Shown here: positions 8,927 to 18,736 of the stretch, piece by piece
Numbering within the stretch: position 1 is the first letter of the stretch
Layout of the letters: each line of letters opens with the position of its first letter
Assembly (NCBI GenBank): GCA_014651175.1
Contig: BMWJ01000004.1
Location: forward strand, 186,001 to 250,000
Direction: 5' to 3'
Length of the DNA stretch: 64,000 nt
Source of the DNA: Streptomyces clavifer
Lineage (GTDB): Bacteria > Actinomycetota > Actinomycetes > Streptomycetales > Streptomycetaceae
Position numbers and translations under genes: made by a program
Notes under the pieces: generated by a model
The model's input: the letters and a program-made list of their open reading frames with translations, nothing else
What the model was told of the DNA's origin: nothing
The model's database searches: none

Positions 8927-9366
8927 ACCGCCACATCGTCCTCGCCGGCGCACTGGCCGTCACCGCCGGGCTGGCGCTGACGGGGTGCTCCTCCGACAGC
9001 GGCCCGGAGCTGACGGTGACCGGCGCCTACATGCCGCAGCCCGTCGGCGACATGGCAGCCGGCTTCCTCGTCGTGAAGAACAGCGGCGGCACCGACCGGC
9101 TCACCTCGGTGAGCAGCAGCCTCTCGGACCACGTCACCATCCACGAGACGAAGAACCAGGCCATGCGGATGGTCTCGTCGTTCGAGGTGCCCGCCGGTGG
9201 CGCGCTCGATCTCGAACGCGGTGGCAACCACATCATGTTCATGGACCTCAAGCAGCGGCCCGAGCAGGGCGAGACGGTCTCCGTGGAACTGCACTTCGAG
9301 AAGGCGGACCCCATCACGGTCGAACTCCCCGTCAAGGAGACCACCTACAACCCGAAGAAGCAGTGA
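8923..9366 (+). CDS. ecuC: PCuAC/ECuC-type extracytoplasmic copper chaperone lipoprotein
   Basis: A 147-residue lipoprotein with lipobox LALTGCSS. The Cu(I) site of the PCuAC family (His and Met ligands, H-x-n-M-x-n-H-x-M) is visible in HVTIHETKNQAMRM and GGNHIMFMDL. The GTG start overlaps the stop of sco by four bases, so the two are made together. The known partner in S. lividans is Sco, to which ECuC passes Cu(I). CopCD follows 12 bases later. Confidence 0.93.
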   Translation: MNRHIVLAGALAVTAGLALTGCSSDSGPELTVTGAYMPQPVGDMAAGFLVVKNSGGTDRLTSVSSSLSDHVTIHETKNQAMRMVSSFEVPAGGALDLERGGNHIMFMDLKQRPEQGETVSVELHFEKADPITVELPVKETTYNPKKQ

Positions 9367-9378
9367 GGTACTGACTCC

Positions 9379-11439
9379 ATGACAGCCGCCGCCCCGCACT
9401 CCGGGCCCTCCCTCATACGTCGGCCGCTCGCCGCGGTCGCGCTCCTCGCCACGCTGATCAGCCTGCTGTTCGGTCTGGTGCTGGCAGGCGCGAGCCCCGC
9501 GTCCGCGCACGCCGCCCTCACCGGGAGCGACCCGCAGGACGGGGCGGTGGTCGCCACCGCGCCCAAGGAGGTCACGCTCACCTTCTCCGAACAGATCGCC
9601 ATGGGCGACGACTCGATCCGGGTACTCGACCCGAGCGGAAAGCGGGCCGACACGGGAGCGCCCCGTGACCTGACGAGCGGGGGCGCCGTGCGCTACGGCA
9701 TCACGCTCCACGGCGGTCTGCCCGACGGCACGTACACCGTGGCCTGGCAGGCCGTCTCCGTGGACAGCCACCCGGTCGCCGGGGCCTTCACCTTCTCCGT
9801 CGGCGCCCCCTCGGAGACCACGGTCTCGCTCCCCTCCACCGAGGTGGGCGGAGGCCTCGTCGGAACGCTCTACGGCATCGCGCGCTACGCCGCGTACACC
9901 GGATTCATCCTGCTCGCGGGCGGATCGGCCTTCGTGCTCGCGTGCTGGCGGGACGGGGCCGGCGCACGACCGCTGCAGCGTCTCGTCGTACGCGGCTGGG
10001 TCACGCTCACCGTGGCCACCCTGGCGATGCTGCTCCTGCGGAACCCGTACACCGGCTCCGGGAAGATCGCCGACGCCTTCGACCTCAACGGCCTGCAAGC
10101 CGCCCTCGACACCAAACCCGGGGCGGCGCTGGTCTCCCGGCTCCTCCTCCTCGGCGCCTCCGCCCTCTTCATCGCCGTCCTCTTCGGGGCGTACGCCAAG
10201 CGCGAGGACGAGAAGGAGAAGCAGGACCTCACCTTCGGGCTCGCCACCGGCGGCGCGGTCATCGCCGCGGGCATCGCCGGCACCTGGGCCCTGGCCGAGC
10301 ACGCCTCCACGGGCATCCAGCCGGGTATCGCCATGCCGGTCGACGTCCTGCACCTGCTCGGCGTCGCCGCCTGGCTGGGAGGGCTCGCCGCGCTGCTGGT
10401 CGCCCTCTACCGGACACCGGACGTCACCGCCGGGGCGGTCCGGCGGTTCTCACGCCTGGCGTTCGGCAGCGTGCTCGTACTCGCGGCGACCGGGCTCTAC
10501 CAGTCGTGGCGCCAGGTCGGCTCGTGGTCCGCGCTGACCGGCACCCGGTACGGGGTACTGCTGATCATCAAGGTGGCCCTGGTCGCGGTGCTGATCGGCG
10601 TCGCCTGGTTCTCGCGACGGTGGACGGGCCGGCTGGCCGACGGCGGGCCCGGTACCGAGGGCGAACCCGGTGGGGAAGCACGTGCCGCCGAGGGCGCGCC
10701 CGGCGAGGAGTCGCTCACGGCCGACGCCGCCCTGTCCGAGGTGCACTCCGCGAAGCCGGCCGGGTCCGAGGCCGACGCCGGGCAGGAATCCGAGGCCGGT
10801 GCGGGGCAGGCGGCCGGGGACGGTACGGGGAAGCCCTTGGCCACCGACGCCGGGGAGATCGCGCCGGAGCGTGCCGCCCAGCTCGCCCGGCAGCACGCCG
10901 CTCTGACGGCGACGAAGGAGAAGCGCGCCCGTGACGCCGACCCCACCCGCGCCGGGCTGCGCCGCTCCGTGCTGGTGGAAACGGCCGTCGCCGTGGTGCT
11001 GCTCGCGGTCACGACGATTCTGACGTCCACCGAGCCCGGGCGTACCGAGGAGGAGGCCGCCCGCAGCACCACCGCGACGGCCGTACAGGACACGCCCGGG
11101 CCGGTGAACGTGAGCGTGCCCTTCGACACGGGCGGCCGGAACGGCAAGGGGACGGTGCGGCTGGACATGGCTCCCGGCGGCACCGGCTCCAACGACCTGC
11201 ACGTCTGGATCGACGGCCCGGGCGGCGACGCCATGGACGTCGCCGAGGTGAAGGTGGCCTTCACCCTGAAGTCCAAGGACATCGGCCCGCTGCCGGTCGT
11301 CCCCGACCGCCTCGCGGCGGGGCACTGGACCTCGAGCGGCGTACAGATCCCGATGGCGGGCGACTGGACGGTCGAGGTGACCGTGCGTACGTCGGACATC
11401 GACCAGACGACCATCGACAAGAACGTGAAGATCGGCTGA
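9379..11439 (+). CDS. copCD: CopC-CopD fusion copper resistance/import protein with C-terminal YtkA-like domain
   Basis: A 686-residue membrane protein. The signal peptide ends at ASPASA, leaving HAALTGSDPQDG, so the mature N-terminus is the copper-binding His of CopC (domain about 43-140, with VDSHPVAGAFTF carrying a further ligand). From about 155 to 415 there are eight or so membrane helices of the CopD type (HASTGIQPG, DVLHLLGVAAWLGGL). An acidic Glu/Gly-rich linker (about 420-530) leads to another helix and then a YtkA-like beta domain (560-686). The layout resembles Bacillus YcnJ. It sits between ecuC and dtpA in the copper operon. Confidence 0.93.
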   Translation: MTAAAPHSGPSLIRRPLAAVALLATLISLLFGLVLAGASPASAHAALTGSDPQDGAVVATAPKEVTLTFSEQIAMGDDSIRVLDPSGKRADTGAPRDLTSGGAVRYGITLHGGLPDGTYTVAWQAVSVDSHPVAGAFTFSVGAPSETTVSLPSTEVGGGLVGTLYGIARYAAYTGFILLAGGSAFVLACWRDGAGARPLQRLVVRGWVTLTVATLAMLLLRNPYTGSGKIADAFDLNGLQAALDTKPGAALVSRLLLLGASALFIAVLFGAYAKREDEKEKQDLTFGLATGGAVIAAGIAGTWALAEHASTGIQPGIAMPVDVLHLLGVAAWLGGLAALLVALYRTPDVTAGAVRRFSRLAFGSVLVLAATGLYQSWRQVGSWSALTGTRYGVLLIIKVALVAVLIGVAWFSRRWTGRLADGGPGTEGEPGGEARAAEGAPGEESLTADAALSEVHSAKPAGSEADAGQESEAGAGQAAGDGTGKPLATDAGEIAPERAAQLARQHAALTATKEKRARDADPTRAGLRRSVLVETAVAVVLLAVTTILTSTEPGRTEEEAARSTTATAVQDTPGPVNVSVPFDTGGRNGKGTVRLDMAPGGTGSNDLHVWIDGPGGDAMDVAEVKVAFTLKSKDIGPLPVVPDRLAAGHWTSSGVQIPMAGDWTVEVTVRTSDIDQTTIDKNVKIG

Positions 11440-11444
11440 GCACG

Positions 11445-12743
11445 ATGAGCAAGAAGACAGGCGGCTCCGGAGCCGTGGGCACCACGGAAGCCGGCAGCAC
11501 CGTTCCGGGCGCCGGCTCCGGCGTCTCCCGACGGCGGCTGATCGGTGGTGCGGGAGCGGCCGGGGCGGCCGGCCTGGTGCTCGGCGCGGCAGGCGGCGCG
11601 GGCGGCTATGCCGCGACCCGCGGTGACGAACCGGCCGCGCTGACCACGATCGGCACGACCGTGGCGATGTTTCACGGGAAACATCAGGCAGGGATCACCA
11701 CTCCGCTCCAGGCCCGCGGGCACCTGGTCGCCTTCGACCTGGCAGCCGGCGCCGGGCGCAGGGAAGCCGCCGCGCTGATGCGTCGCTGGTCGGCCGTGGC
11801 GGAGCGGCTGATGGCCGGCGAACCCACCGGGGACGACACGGGGGTGGCGCGGGACGCCGGCCCGTCCTCCCTGACGGTCACCTTCGGATTCGGACGCGCC
11901 TTCTTCACCCGCACGGGCCTGGAAGCCCGTCGGCCCGCCGGACTGGATCCGCTGCCCGCGTTCTCCTCGGACCACCTCGACGCCCAGCGGTCCGACGGCG
12001 ACATCTGGGTGCAGATCGGGGCCGACGACGCGTTGGTCGCCTTTCACGCGCTGCGCGCCGTCCAGAGGGAAGCCGGTGCCACGGCCCGGGTCCGCTGGCA
12101 GATGAACGGCTTCAACCGCACCCCGGGCGCCACGGCACGGCCCATGACCGCACGCAATCTGATGGGCCAGATCGACGGCACCGGCAACCCGAAGCCGGGC
12201 GAGAGCGACTTCGACCAGCGGATCTTCGTCCCGGCCGGAGGTCCGGCGGCGCACGAGTGGCTGGCCGGGGGGTCGTACGCCGTCGTACGCCGGATCAGGA
12301 TGCTCCTCGACGACTGGGAACAGCTCCCCGTGGACCGGCAGGAACGGGTCATCGGGCGGCGCAAGGCGGACGGGGCGCCACTGAGCGGGGGCTCCGAGAC
12401 CACCGAGATGGATCTGGACAAGGCGGATGCGGACGGCAGGCTGCTGATCCCCGACAACGCCCATGCCCGGATCTCCTCCCCGGAGAAGAACGGGGGTGCC
12501 GCGATGCTGCGGCGGCCGTTCTCCTACCACGACGGCATCTCCGACGACGGCACCCCGGACGCGGGGCTGCTCTTCGTCTGCTGGCAGGCCGATCCGTTCA
12601 AGGGCTTCGTTCCGGTTCAGCGCAAGCTCGACCGGGGGGACGCTCTCTCACCGTTCATCCGGCACGAGTCGAGCGGCCTGTTCGCCGTTCCTGGTGGCGT
12701 CGCAGCCGGGGAGTACGTGGGGCAGCGGCTGCTGGAGGCGTGA
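11445..12743 (+). CDS. dtpA: Tat-exported Dyp-type heme peroxidase DtpA
   Basis: A 432-residue peroxidase. The twin-arginine signal is VSRRRLIGGAG (residues 27-37) followed by a hydrophobic stretch. The Dyp signature GxxDG is GQIDGTGNPK (catalytic Asp about 244), the likely proximal heme His is in DNAHARISSP (about 340) and the distal Arg is in MLRRPFSY. In S. lividans the orthologue is needed for maturation of the copper oxidase GlxA and for aerial growth under low copper. The ATG comes 5 bases after copCD. A one-mismatch parS sequence lies inside the reading frame at 11669-11682. Confidence 0.95.
   Translation: MSKKTGGSGAVGTTEAGSTVPGAGSGVSRRRLIGGAGAAGAAGLVLGAAGGAGGYAATRGDEPAALTTIGTTVAMFHGKHQAGITTPLQARGHLVAFDLAAGAGRREAAALMRRWSAVAERLMAGEPTGDDTGVARDAGPSSLTVTFGFGRAFFTRTGLEARRPAGLDPLPAFSSDHLDAQRSDGDIWVQIGADDALVAFHALRAVQREAGATARVRWQMNGFNRTPGATARPMTARNLMGQIDGTGNPKPGESDFDQRIFVPAGGPAAHEWLAGGSYAVVRRIRMLLDDWEQLPVDRQERVIGRRKADGAPLSGGSETTEMDLDKADADGRLLIPDNAHARISSPEKNGGAAMLRRPFSYHDGISDDGTPDAGLLFVCWQADPFKGFVPVQRKLDRGDALSPFIRHESSGLFAVPGGVAAGEYVGQRLLEA
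11669..11682. promoter_or_regulatory. Degenerate parS-like site inside dtpA
   Basis: GTTTCACGGGAAAC differs from the Streptomyces parS consensus at one base (T to G). The flanks extend the dyad to ATGTTTC...GAAACAT. Single-mismatch sites can be bound by ParB, but binding here is uncertain. Confidence 0.45.
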
Positions 12744-12783
12744 GTCCGCGCGCTCCCCTCCGCGGGCCTATTAGGGTGACCGT

Positions 12784-13719
12784 ATGTCAGCCACGCGCTA
12801 CGCCTATCTCGGTCCCGAAGGCACCTTCACCGAGGTGGCCCTCCGCACTCTCCCCGAAGCCGCCACCCGCGAACTCGTACCGATGCTCTCGGTACCGGCC
12901 GCACTGGACGCGGTGCGCAACGGGGAGGCCGCGGCCGCGCTCGTCCCCATCGAGAACTCCGTCGAGGGCGGAATCACCGCGACCCTCGACGAGCTGACCA
13001 CCGGCGCACCGCTGATGATCTACCGCGAGGTGCTGCTCTCGATCACGTTCGCGCTGCTGGTGCGCCCCGGGACGAAGCTGACGGACATCAAGACCGTCAC
13101 GGCGCACCCGGCCGCCCAGCCGCAGGTGCGCAACTGGATGGCGGCCCATCTGCCGAACGCGGTGTGGGAGTCGGCCGCGTCCAACGCGGACGGTGCCCGT
13201 CTGGTCCAGGAGGGGCGCTACGACGCGGCCTTCGCCGGTGAGTTCGCCGCGGCGACCTACGGGCTGGAACCGCTGGTGACGGAGATCCACGACGCGGAGA
13301 ACGCACAGACCCGCTTCGTGCTGGTGGGCCGGCCGGCCAGGCCGTCGGCGCCGACCGGTGCGGACAAGACGTCCGTCGTCATCTGGCTCGGCGACGACCA
13401 CCCGGGGGCACTGCTCGAACTGCTCCAGGAGTTCGCGGTGCGCGGGGTCAACCTGATGCTGATCCAGTCGCGGCCCACCGGGGAGGCCATCGGCAACTAC
13501 TGCTTCGCCGTGGACGCGGAGGGCCACATCGCGGACCGTCGGGTCGGGGAGGCGCTGATGGGGTTGAAGCGGATCTGCCCGAACGTGCGGTTCCTGGGTT
13601 CGTACCCGCGGGCCGGGGTGACCCCGGAAGAGGTGAGCGCCCTGCGGGCCGGCACCTCGGACAGGGACTTCACGGAAGCATCGGACTGGCTGGCCCGCAG
13701 CCAGGACGGCCGGGTCTGA
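12784..13719 (+). CDS. pheA: Prephenate dehydratase
   Basis: A 311-residue cytosolic enzyme converting prephenate to phenylpyruvate in phenylalanine synthesis. The periplasmic-binding-protein-like catalytic domain (residues 1-190) starts YAYLGPEGTFTEVAL and holds VPIENSVEGGI and the catalytic NAQTRFVLVG segment. A C-terminal ACT domain (about 198-280) for phenylalanine feedback has LIQSRPTGEAIGNYCF, where the usual ESRP reads QSRP. It lacks a chorismate mutase domain, as is usual in actinobacteria. It is 40 bases downstream of dtpA with no clear terminator between, so readthrough is possible. Confidence 0.96.
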   Translation: MSATRYAYLGPEGTFTEVALRTLPEAATRELVPMLSVPAALDAVRNGEAAAALVPIENSVEGGITATLDELTTGAPLMIYREVLLSITFALLVRPGTKLTDIKTVTAHPAAQPQVRNWMAAHLPNAVWESAASNADGARLVQEGRYDAAFAGEFAAATYGLEPLVTEIHDAENAQTRFVLVGRPARPSAPTGADKTSVVIWLGDDHPGALLELLQEFAVRGVNLMLIQSRPTGEAIGNYCFAVDAEGHIADRRVGEALMGLKRICPNVRFLGSYPRAGVTPEEVSALRAGTSDRDFTEASDWLARSQDGRV

Positions 13720-14462
13720 CCCCCTGGGGAACGGCTCCGGCTGGGCCCGACCGGCGGGAACGGTCCAGGCAGGGTCTGGCCGCCCCGGGCCCGGCAGGAC
13801 CTCGGCTGCACGCTGCCCGCCGGTCGGAGCTCGGTGTGCGGTGCTCGACGCGATGTGCGGGGCCCGGTTCACCCCGCCCGAGGCGGCCCGCGGCCGGTGA
13901 CTCCTGCCGCTCCACCTGCTGAGCCCTGTTACCCACAGCGTTATCCACAGGCCATCCCTCACCCTGGGGACAAGTCGACACCACAATGCCGCATGGTCGA
14001 CAAATCACCCCAGGGCTCCTGGACCCTCTGAAAGCCCACAGTCACACCTTCGCCCCCTCAATTCCATTGATCCACGCACCAATGAGAGAAATTCCCACCC
14101 GAATGAGTGCACGAATCGGGTTTGAGTGATGAATCCATGACCCGTCATGCGGCTTTCGGGACGATCGCTTCCGGCGTCCACAGAACTTCTTCACAGCCTG
14201 TGGATAACTTATTGCGCGACGACGACCTGTGGACAAGATCCCCGCCCGCGCCCCCAACTGCCGCACCGGGCACCGACGATGCGTCGCACACGCAGGGGTG
14301 ACCCACCTCCGCTTTCGGGGCGACGGGACCCCCTCGCCGGCCTCCACCCTTCGAGCGCCCCTGATTCCCCACCCGAATTAGCAATTCCGGCAATCCGGGC
14401 AAAATGCTGCGCTCGCCGATATCGGTTCGAGCGGTGGATCCCCGCACCGGTAGCCTTGAGGG
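13720..14462. other. Intergenic region with a cluster of DnaA boxes
   Basis: A 743-base gene-free stretch between pheA and serS. Perfect 9-mers are TTATCCACA at 13941-13949, TGTGGATAA at 14199-14207 and TGTGGACAA at 14228-14236. One-mismatch versions are TTACCCACA at 13929-13937 and TGGGGACAA at 13965-13973. The segment from 13925 to 14215 is less GC-rich than its neighbours. DnaA-box clusters outside oriC are known in Streptomyces and affect replication control. The serS promoter must also be here. Confidence 0.65.
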
Positions 14463-15740
14463 GTGATTGACCTTCGCCTGCTCCGTGAGGACCCCGACCG
14501 TGTTCGCGCCTCCCAGCGCGCCCGTGGAGAGGACGTCGCGCTCGTCGACGCCCTGCTCTCCGCCGACGAGCTGCGCAGGTCGTCCGGCGTCCGCTTCGAC
14601 GAACTCCGCTCCGAGCAGAAGTCGCTCGGGAAGCTGATCCCCAAGGCCACCCCCGAGGAGCGCGCCGACCTCCTCAAGAAGGCCGACCGGCTGAAGGCCG
14701 ACGTCAAGGCGGCCGACGCCGCACAGGACGAGGCCGACGCCGAGGCCAAGCGGCTGCTGCTCCAGCTCGGCAACATTGTCCATGAGGACGTTCCGGTCGG
14801 CGGCGAGGAGGACTTCGTCGTCCTCGAGACGCACGGCACGATCCGTGACTTCGCTGCGGAGGGCTTCGAGCCCAAGGACCACCTGGAGCTCGGCGAGGCG
14901 CTCGGCGCCATCGACATGGAACGCGGGGCGAAGGTCTCCGGATCGCGCTTCTACTACCTGACGGGCGTCGGCGCGCTGCTGGAGCTCGCCCTCGTCAACG
15001 CGGCGATCGCACAGGCCACCGAGGCCGGTTTCGTCCCGATGCTGACCCCCGCGCTGGTCCGCCCGCGCGCCATGGAGGGTACGGGCTTCCTCGGCCAGGC
15101 CGCGGAGAACGTCTACCACCTGGAGAAGGACGACTACTACCTGGTCGGCACCTCCGAGGTCCCGCTCGCCGCGTACCACATGGACGAGATCCTCGACGCC
15201 GACAAGCTGCCGCTGCGGTACGCGGGCTTCTCCCCGTGCTTCCGCCGCGAAGCCGGCACGTACGGCAAGGACACCCGGGGCATCTTCCGCGTCCACCAGT
15301 TCGACAAGGTCGAGATGTTCTCGTACGTCGACCCGGCCGACGCCGAGGCAGAGCACCGCCGGCTCCTGGACTGGGAGAAGCAGTGGCTCACCGCCCTCGA
15401 CCTGCCGTTCCAGGTGATCGACGTCGCCACCGGTGACCTGGGTTCCTCGGCCTCCCGGAAGTTCGACTGCGAGGCGTGGATCCCCACCCAGGGGAAGTAC
15501 CGCGAGCTGACGTCCGCGTCCAACTGCGACGGCTTCCAGGCGCGGCGGCTCTCCGTGCGTATGCGTGACGGGAAGAAGGTCCAGCCGCTGTCCACGCTCA
15601 ACGGCACGCTCTGCGCCGTCCCGCGCACGATCGTGGCCATCCTGGAGAACCACCAGCTGGCCGACGGTTCCGTGCGGGTCCCCGAGGTGCTGCGCCCGTA
15701 CCTGGGCGGGCGCGAGGTTCTGGAGCCGGTCTCCAAGTGA
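14463..15740 (+). CDS. serS: Seryl-tRNA synthetase
   Basis: A 425-residue class II synthetase charging tRNA-Ser; a tRNA-Ser gene lies about 0.9 kb downstream. An N-terminal coiled-coil arm (residues about 25-100: [22 protein letters not shown]) precedes the catalytic core. Motif 2 is [14 protein letters not shown] and motif 3 is [19 protein letters not shown]. The start is GTG at 14463 ([15 protein letters not shown]), matching the conserved family N-terminus. The 3' end overlaps the following HAD gene by four bases (GTGA), so the two are translationally coupled. Confidence 0.97.
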   Translation: MIDLRLLREDPDRVRASQRARGEDVALVDALLSADELRRSSGVRFDELRSEQKSLGKLIPKATPEERADLLKKADRLKADVKAADAAQDEADAEAKRLLLQLGNIVHEDVPVGGEEDFVVLETHGTIRDFAAEGFEPKDHLELGEALGAIDMERGAKVSGSRFYYLTGVGALLELALVNAAIAQATEAGFVPMLTPALVRPRAMEGTGFLGQAAENVYHLEKDDYYLVGTSEVPLAAYHMDEILDADKLPLRYAGFSPCFRREAGTYGKDTRGIFRVHQFDKVEMFSYVDPADAEAEHRRLLDWEKQWLTALDLPFQVIDVATGDLGSSASRKFDCEAWIPTQGKYRELTSASNCDGFQARRLSVRMRDGKKVQPLSTLNGTLCAVPRTIVAILENHQLADGSVRVPEVLRPYLGGREVLEPVSK

Positions 15741-16564
15741 GCGTCTCCGTGGCCTTCCCCTACAAGCTCGTCGCGACCGACCTCGACGGCACTCTGCTCC
15801 GTGACGACCACACGGTCTCCGAGCGCACACGTGAAGCGCTGGCCGCGGTCACCGCGGCCGGCGCGGCGCACATCATCGTCACCGGACGGGCGGTGCCCTG
15901 GACCCGGCACATCCTGGACGACCTGGGGTACGACGGCCTCGCCGTGTGCGGTCAGGGCGCGCAGGTCTACCACGCGGGGGAGCACAAGCTGCTGACCTCG
16001 CTGACCCTGGACCGGCAGCTCGCGGGACTCGCGCTGTCCAAGATCGAGGCGGAGGTCGGTCCGCTCGCGCTGGCCGCGAGCCGGGACGGTCTCGAGGGCG
16101 AGGTGCTCGTCGGACCCGGCTACCAGGTGCAGGAGGGGCCGCTGCCCGCCCTCTTCGTGGACGACCCCGCCGAGATGTGGGCCGCTCCGCTGAACAAGGT
16201 CTACATCCAGCATCCGGAGCTCGGTGACGACGCCCTGACGAAGGCCGCGAGGCAGGCCGTCGGCAGTCTGGTGGACGTCGTCATGGCGGGCCCCGGTGTC
16301 GTGGAGATCCTGCCCCTCGGGCTGAGCAAGGCGACCGGTCTCTCACTGGCCGCCCGCCGGCTGGGGCTGAAGGCCGCGGACACCCTGGCCTTCGGTGACA
16401 TGCCGAACGACATCCCGATGTTCGGCTGGGCACAGCACGGTGTGGCCATGGCCAATGCGCATGACGACCTGAAGGCCGTGGCCCACGAGATCACCGCGTC
16501 GAACGAGCACGACGGCATCGCGGTCGTGCTGGAGGAGCTGCTCCGGACGGCCACGCGCGCGTAG
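15737..16564 (+). CDS. HAD-superfamily Cof-type phosphatase
   Basis: A 275-residue cytosolic hydrolase. Motif I is [13 protein letters not shown], motif II lies in [11 protein letters not shown], motif III includes the Lys in GLSKATGLS, and motif IV is [15 protein letters not shown]. Cof-type members dephosphorylate small sugar or nucleotide phosphates; the substrate is not evident. The GTG start overlaps the serS stop by four bases. A second gene of the same family lies at 25875-26720, sharing the [10 protein letters not shown] and FGDMPND segments. Confidence 0.93.
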   Translation: MSVSVAFPYKLVATDLDGTLLRDDHTVSERTREALAAVTAAGAAHIIVTGRAVPWTRHILDDLGYDGLAVCGQGAQVYHAGEHKLLTSLTLDRQLAGLALSKIEAEVGPLALAASRDGLEGEVLVGPGYQVQEGPLPALFVDDPAEMWAAPLNKVYIQHPELGDDALTKAARQAVGSLVDVVMAGPGVVEILPLGLSKATGLSLAARRLGLKAADTLAFGDMPNDIPMFGWAQHGVAMANAHDDLKAVAHEITASNEHDGIAVVLEELLRTATRA

Positions 16565-16631
16565 AGCGCGGTCCGCCGGCCTGCGTCCTGACCGCGGGTG
16601 CCTGCGGGCGGATGTCTGCGGATGTCTGCGG

Positions 16632-16717
<86 letters not shown>

Positions 16718-16991
16718 GGGAGGTGGCCCGCGCGTCGCCGCACGGGGCCACCCGGGGTCCGGCTGATCACGGCAACGCAGTGCCTGGTGAGGCTACTGCG
16801 GTACCGGCTGCGGACCACCCTGACGGGAACTCGACGGACTCGGACTGCCGGTCATCGTCGCGCTCCTCTCCCGGACCTCGTGGGCGCCGTGCACCCGTGC
16901 GCCTTCTCCCTCACTGTGCCCGAGGGCGCCGGCCGGGGGCCACTCCTTTTCGGCGGCCCCCCGGACGGCCGCCCCTCGTCCGAGCCGGATG

Positions 16992-17684
16992 TCAGCCGAG
17001 CCCGCCCCGGCTCAGGTCCTTGAGCTGCCGGGCGACGTCGTCCATGCGCGCGTCGAGCCGGACGATGTCCTGCGAGACATCGGTGAGCCGGAGACTGATG
17101 GCCCCGACGACGTGGTGGGTGATGTCCAGCTTGCGGTCGAGGACGTCGAGCCGGTGCGACATCCTGCTCAGCACGGGACCGAGCTCCTGGAGCGCGTTGC
17201 CGACGCCGACGAGGCAGCCCTCGACGCGGGTGACCCTCCGGTCGAGCGAGGCGACGGACTCGCGGAGGTCCTCCTCGGCGTCCAGCAGATAGGTCCGGAC
17301 ACAGCGAGCGATGTCGCTGTCGCGAAGAAGCATGGCGATGTTGAGCACGGTCCTGCGGGTGTGGAGCCGTAGCTGAGTGGCTGCCTGTGGATAACTTCCC
17401 ACCTCACCCTCTCCGCATAGCGACATCATGTCGCTATGGAAGGATTGCAGCTCAGAGCCGCGCAGGACTCTCATGCCATTACTGATGAGCTCCTGCTGAT
17501 GCCGATCGGTGAGCCTTCTCACCGAGGCTGTGGATACTTCGAAGTAGCGAGCCACGTCCTCTGTGCGAACGTGAACTCCGTCAGGGAGCATGACAAGGCT
17601 CTTGACCTTGTCGAGGACGTCGACACGCCCCATCTGCTCCACACGCAGGGCATGCGATTCGAGCAGGGCGACTTCCGTGGGCAT
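16992..17684 (-). CDS. Hypothetical protein with N-terminal DNA-binding-like segment and C-terminal coiled coil
   Basis: A 230-residue protein of unknown function. Residues about 15-90 (LDKVKSLVMLPDGVHV, TEDVARYFEVSTASVRRLTD) resemble a helix-turn-helix. Residues about 125-225 form heptad-rich helices (SLDRRVTRVEGCLVGV, LDVLDRKLDITHHV, DIVRLDARMDDVARQLKDL) likely to be a coiled coil. The ATG at 17684 is preferred because GAAAGG lies 7 bases upstream; GTG at 17699 is an alternative. The gene is less GC-rich than its neighbours, holds a perfect DnaA box (17386-17394) and lies near a tRNA-Ser gene, which together hint at acquisition. No integrase is seen. Confidence 0.7.
   Translation of the reverse strand: MPTEVALLESHALRVEQMGRVDVLDKVKSLVMLPDGVHVRTEDVARYFEVSTASVRRLTDRHQQELISNGMRVLRGSELQSFHSDMMSLCGEGEVGSYPQAATQLRLHTRRTVLNIAMLLRDSDIARCVRTYLLDAEEDLRESVASLDRRVTRVEGCLVGVGNALQELGPVLSRMSHRLDVLDRKLDITHHVVGAISLRLTDVSQDIVRLDARMDDVARQLKDLSRGGLG
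17386..17394 (-). promoter_or_regulatory. DnaA box inside a coding sequence
   Basis: TGTGGATAA on the plus strand is TTATCCACA on the minus strand, a perfect match. It lies within the orphan HTH/coiled-coil gene, so it may be coincidental. Confidence 0.35.
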
Positions 17685-17921
17685 GGGCATGCCTTTCACA
17701 CGTGGATACGAGGTGGACCGGCCCTGTCCCCGGGCCGCGAGGGCGGAGGACGCTCACGGTTGCCACTTGCTCTATGACCGACACGGCGGGCGCTGCCTCA
17801 CCGGTGCCGGCAATCCCCGATTTCACGAAAGCTCGACGCCACGGATTCCAGTTGCCTCCACGCAGCCTGCACAACGAGCCGATAAACGTACAGTTACGCG
17901 TTTCAATGCCCGCATACAGAA

Positions 17922-17948
17922 CAACCCCCGTCCACCGGACGGGGGTTG
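17922..17948 (-). terminator. Terminator of the ABC transporter operon
   Basis: A perfect 12-bp stem (CAACCCCCGTCC with GGACGGGGGTTG) and a 3-base loop, followed on the minus strand by TTCTGT. It lies 39 bases past the stop of the last permease gene. Confidence 0.85.
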
Positions 17949-17986
17949 CACGGGCCCGGACGCCTCTCAGACGGCCGGAGCGGGTG

Positions 17987-18706
17987 TCACTCCTCGCCCG
18001 CGAGCTTCAGCGCCCGCAGCTTCTGACCCGCGTACCAGGTGGCGGCGACCGTGACGCCCACCAGCAGAATCGTCGCGAGCGGCAGACCGACGTCCGAGGT
18101 GACCAGACCGTCTCCGGCGACCTTCTCGGCGACCGACAGGGACCACTGCTGCACGCTGAGCGTCCTGGCCCCGGGCACGAGGCTGCCGAAGAGCGCCTCC
18201 CACACCAGGGCGTACACCAGGCCGAAGACCACGGCGTGCCTACTGACCGTACCGAGCAGGAGGAACAGCGCGCTGTACGCGATCGAGGCGACCAGTGCCG
18301 CGATCGTGTAAGCCACGGCGATCTGGCCGCCGTTGCCGTTGAGGATCATGCCGGCGACGAACGTCGGCAGGGCCGAGAAGAGCATCGTCACGGCGATGGC
18401 GACGATCAGCTTGGTGAAGATGATGGTGGGCCGCTTCACCGGTTTGGCCAGCAGATAGACGATCGAACCGTCGTCGATCTCCGGACCGATGGCACCCGTT
18501 CCCGCGATGACACCGATCAGCGGCACCATCGTGGCGATGGCGAAACCGCCGAGCACCCCGGAGGCGACGTCGTCATCCGCCCCGGCGAACGCCCGTACCG
18601 CCACGGCGATGACCACCAGCAGCACGGGCAGGACGAACAGGATGGCGGCCCGGCGCCTGCCGAGCAGGGCCCGGTAGGTGAGCCGGGCGACTGTGGGGTC
18701 GTACAT
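17987..18706 (-). CDS. ABC transporter permease (ABC-2 type)
   Basis: A 239-residue membrane protein with about six hydrophobic helices (ILFVLPVLLVVIAVAV; MVPLIGVIAGTGAIG; FTKLIVAIAVTMLFS; AYTIAALVASIAYSALFL; VVFGLVYALVWEALF; ATILLVGVTVAATW). It is the ABC-2 class that forms homo- or heterodimers with a separate ATPase. It is the last gene of a four-gene run, 30 bases after its ATPase partner, and ends in a strong terminator. The substrate is unknown; such pairs in Streptomyces often export antibiotics or lipids. Confidence 0.88.
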   Translation of the reverse strand: MYDPTVARLTYRALLGRRRAAILFVLPVLLVVIAVAVRAFAGADDDVASGVLGGFAIATMVPLIGVIAGTGAIGPEIDDGSIVYLLAKPVKRPTIIFTKLIVAIAVTMLFSALPTFVAGMILNGNGGQIAVAYTIAALVASIAYSALFLLLGTVSRHAVVFGLVYALVWEALFGSLVPGARTLSVQQWSLSVAEKVAGDGLVTSDVGLPLATILLVGVTVAATWYAGQKLRALKLAGEE

Positions 18707-18736
18707 GACGCTTCACAGCTCCTTTCAGGCCACTAC

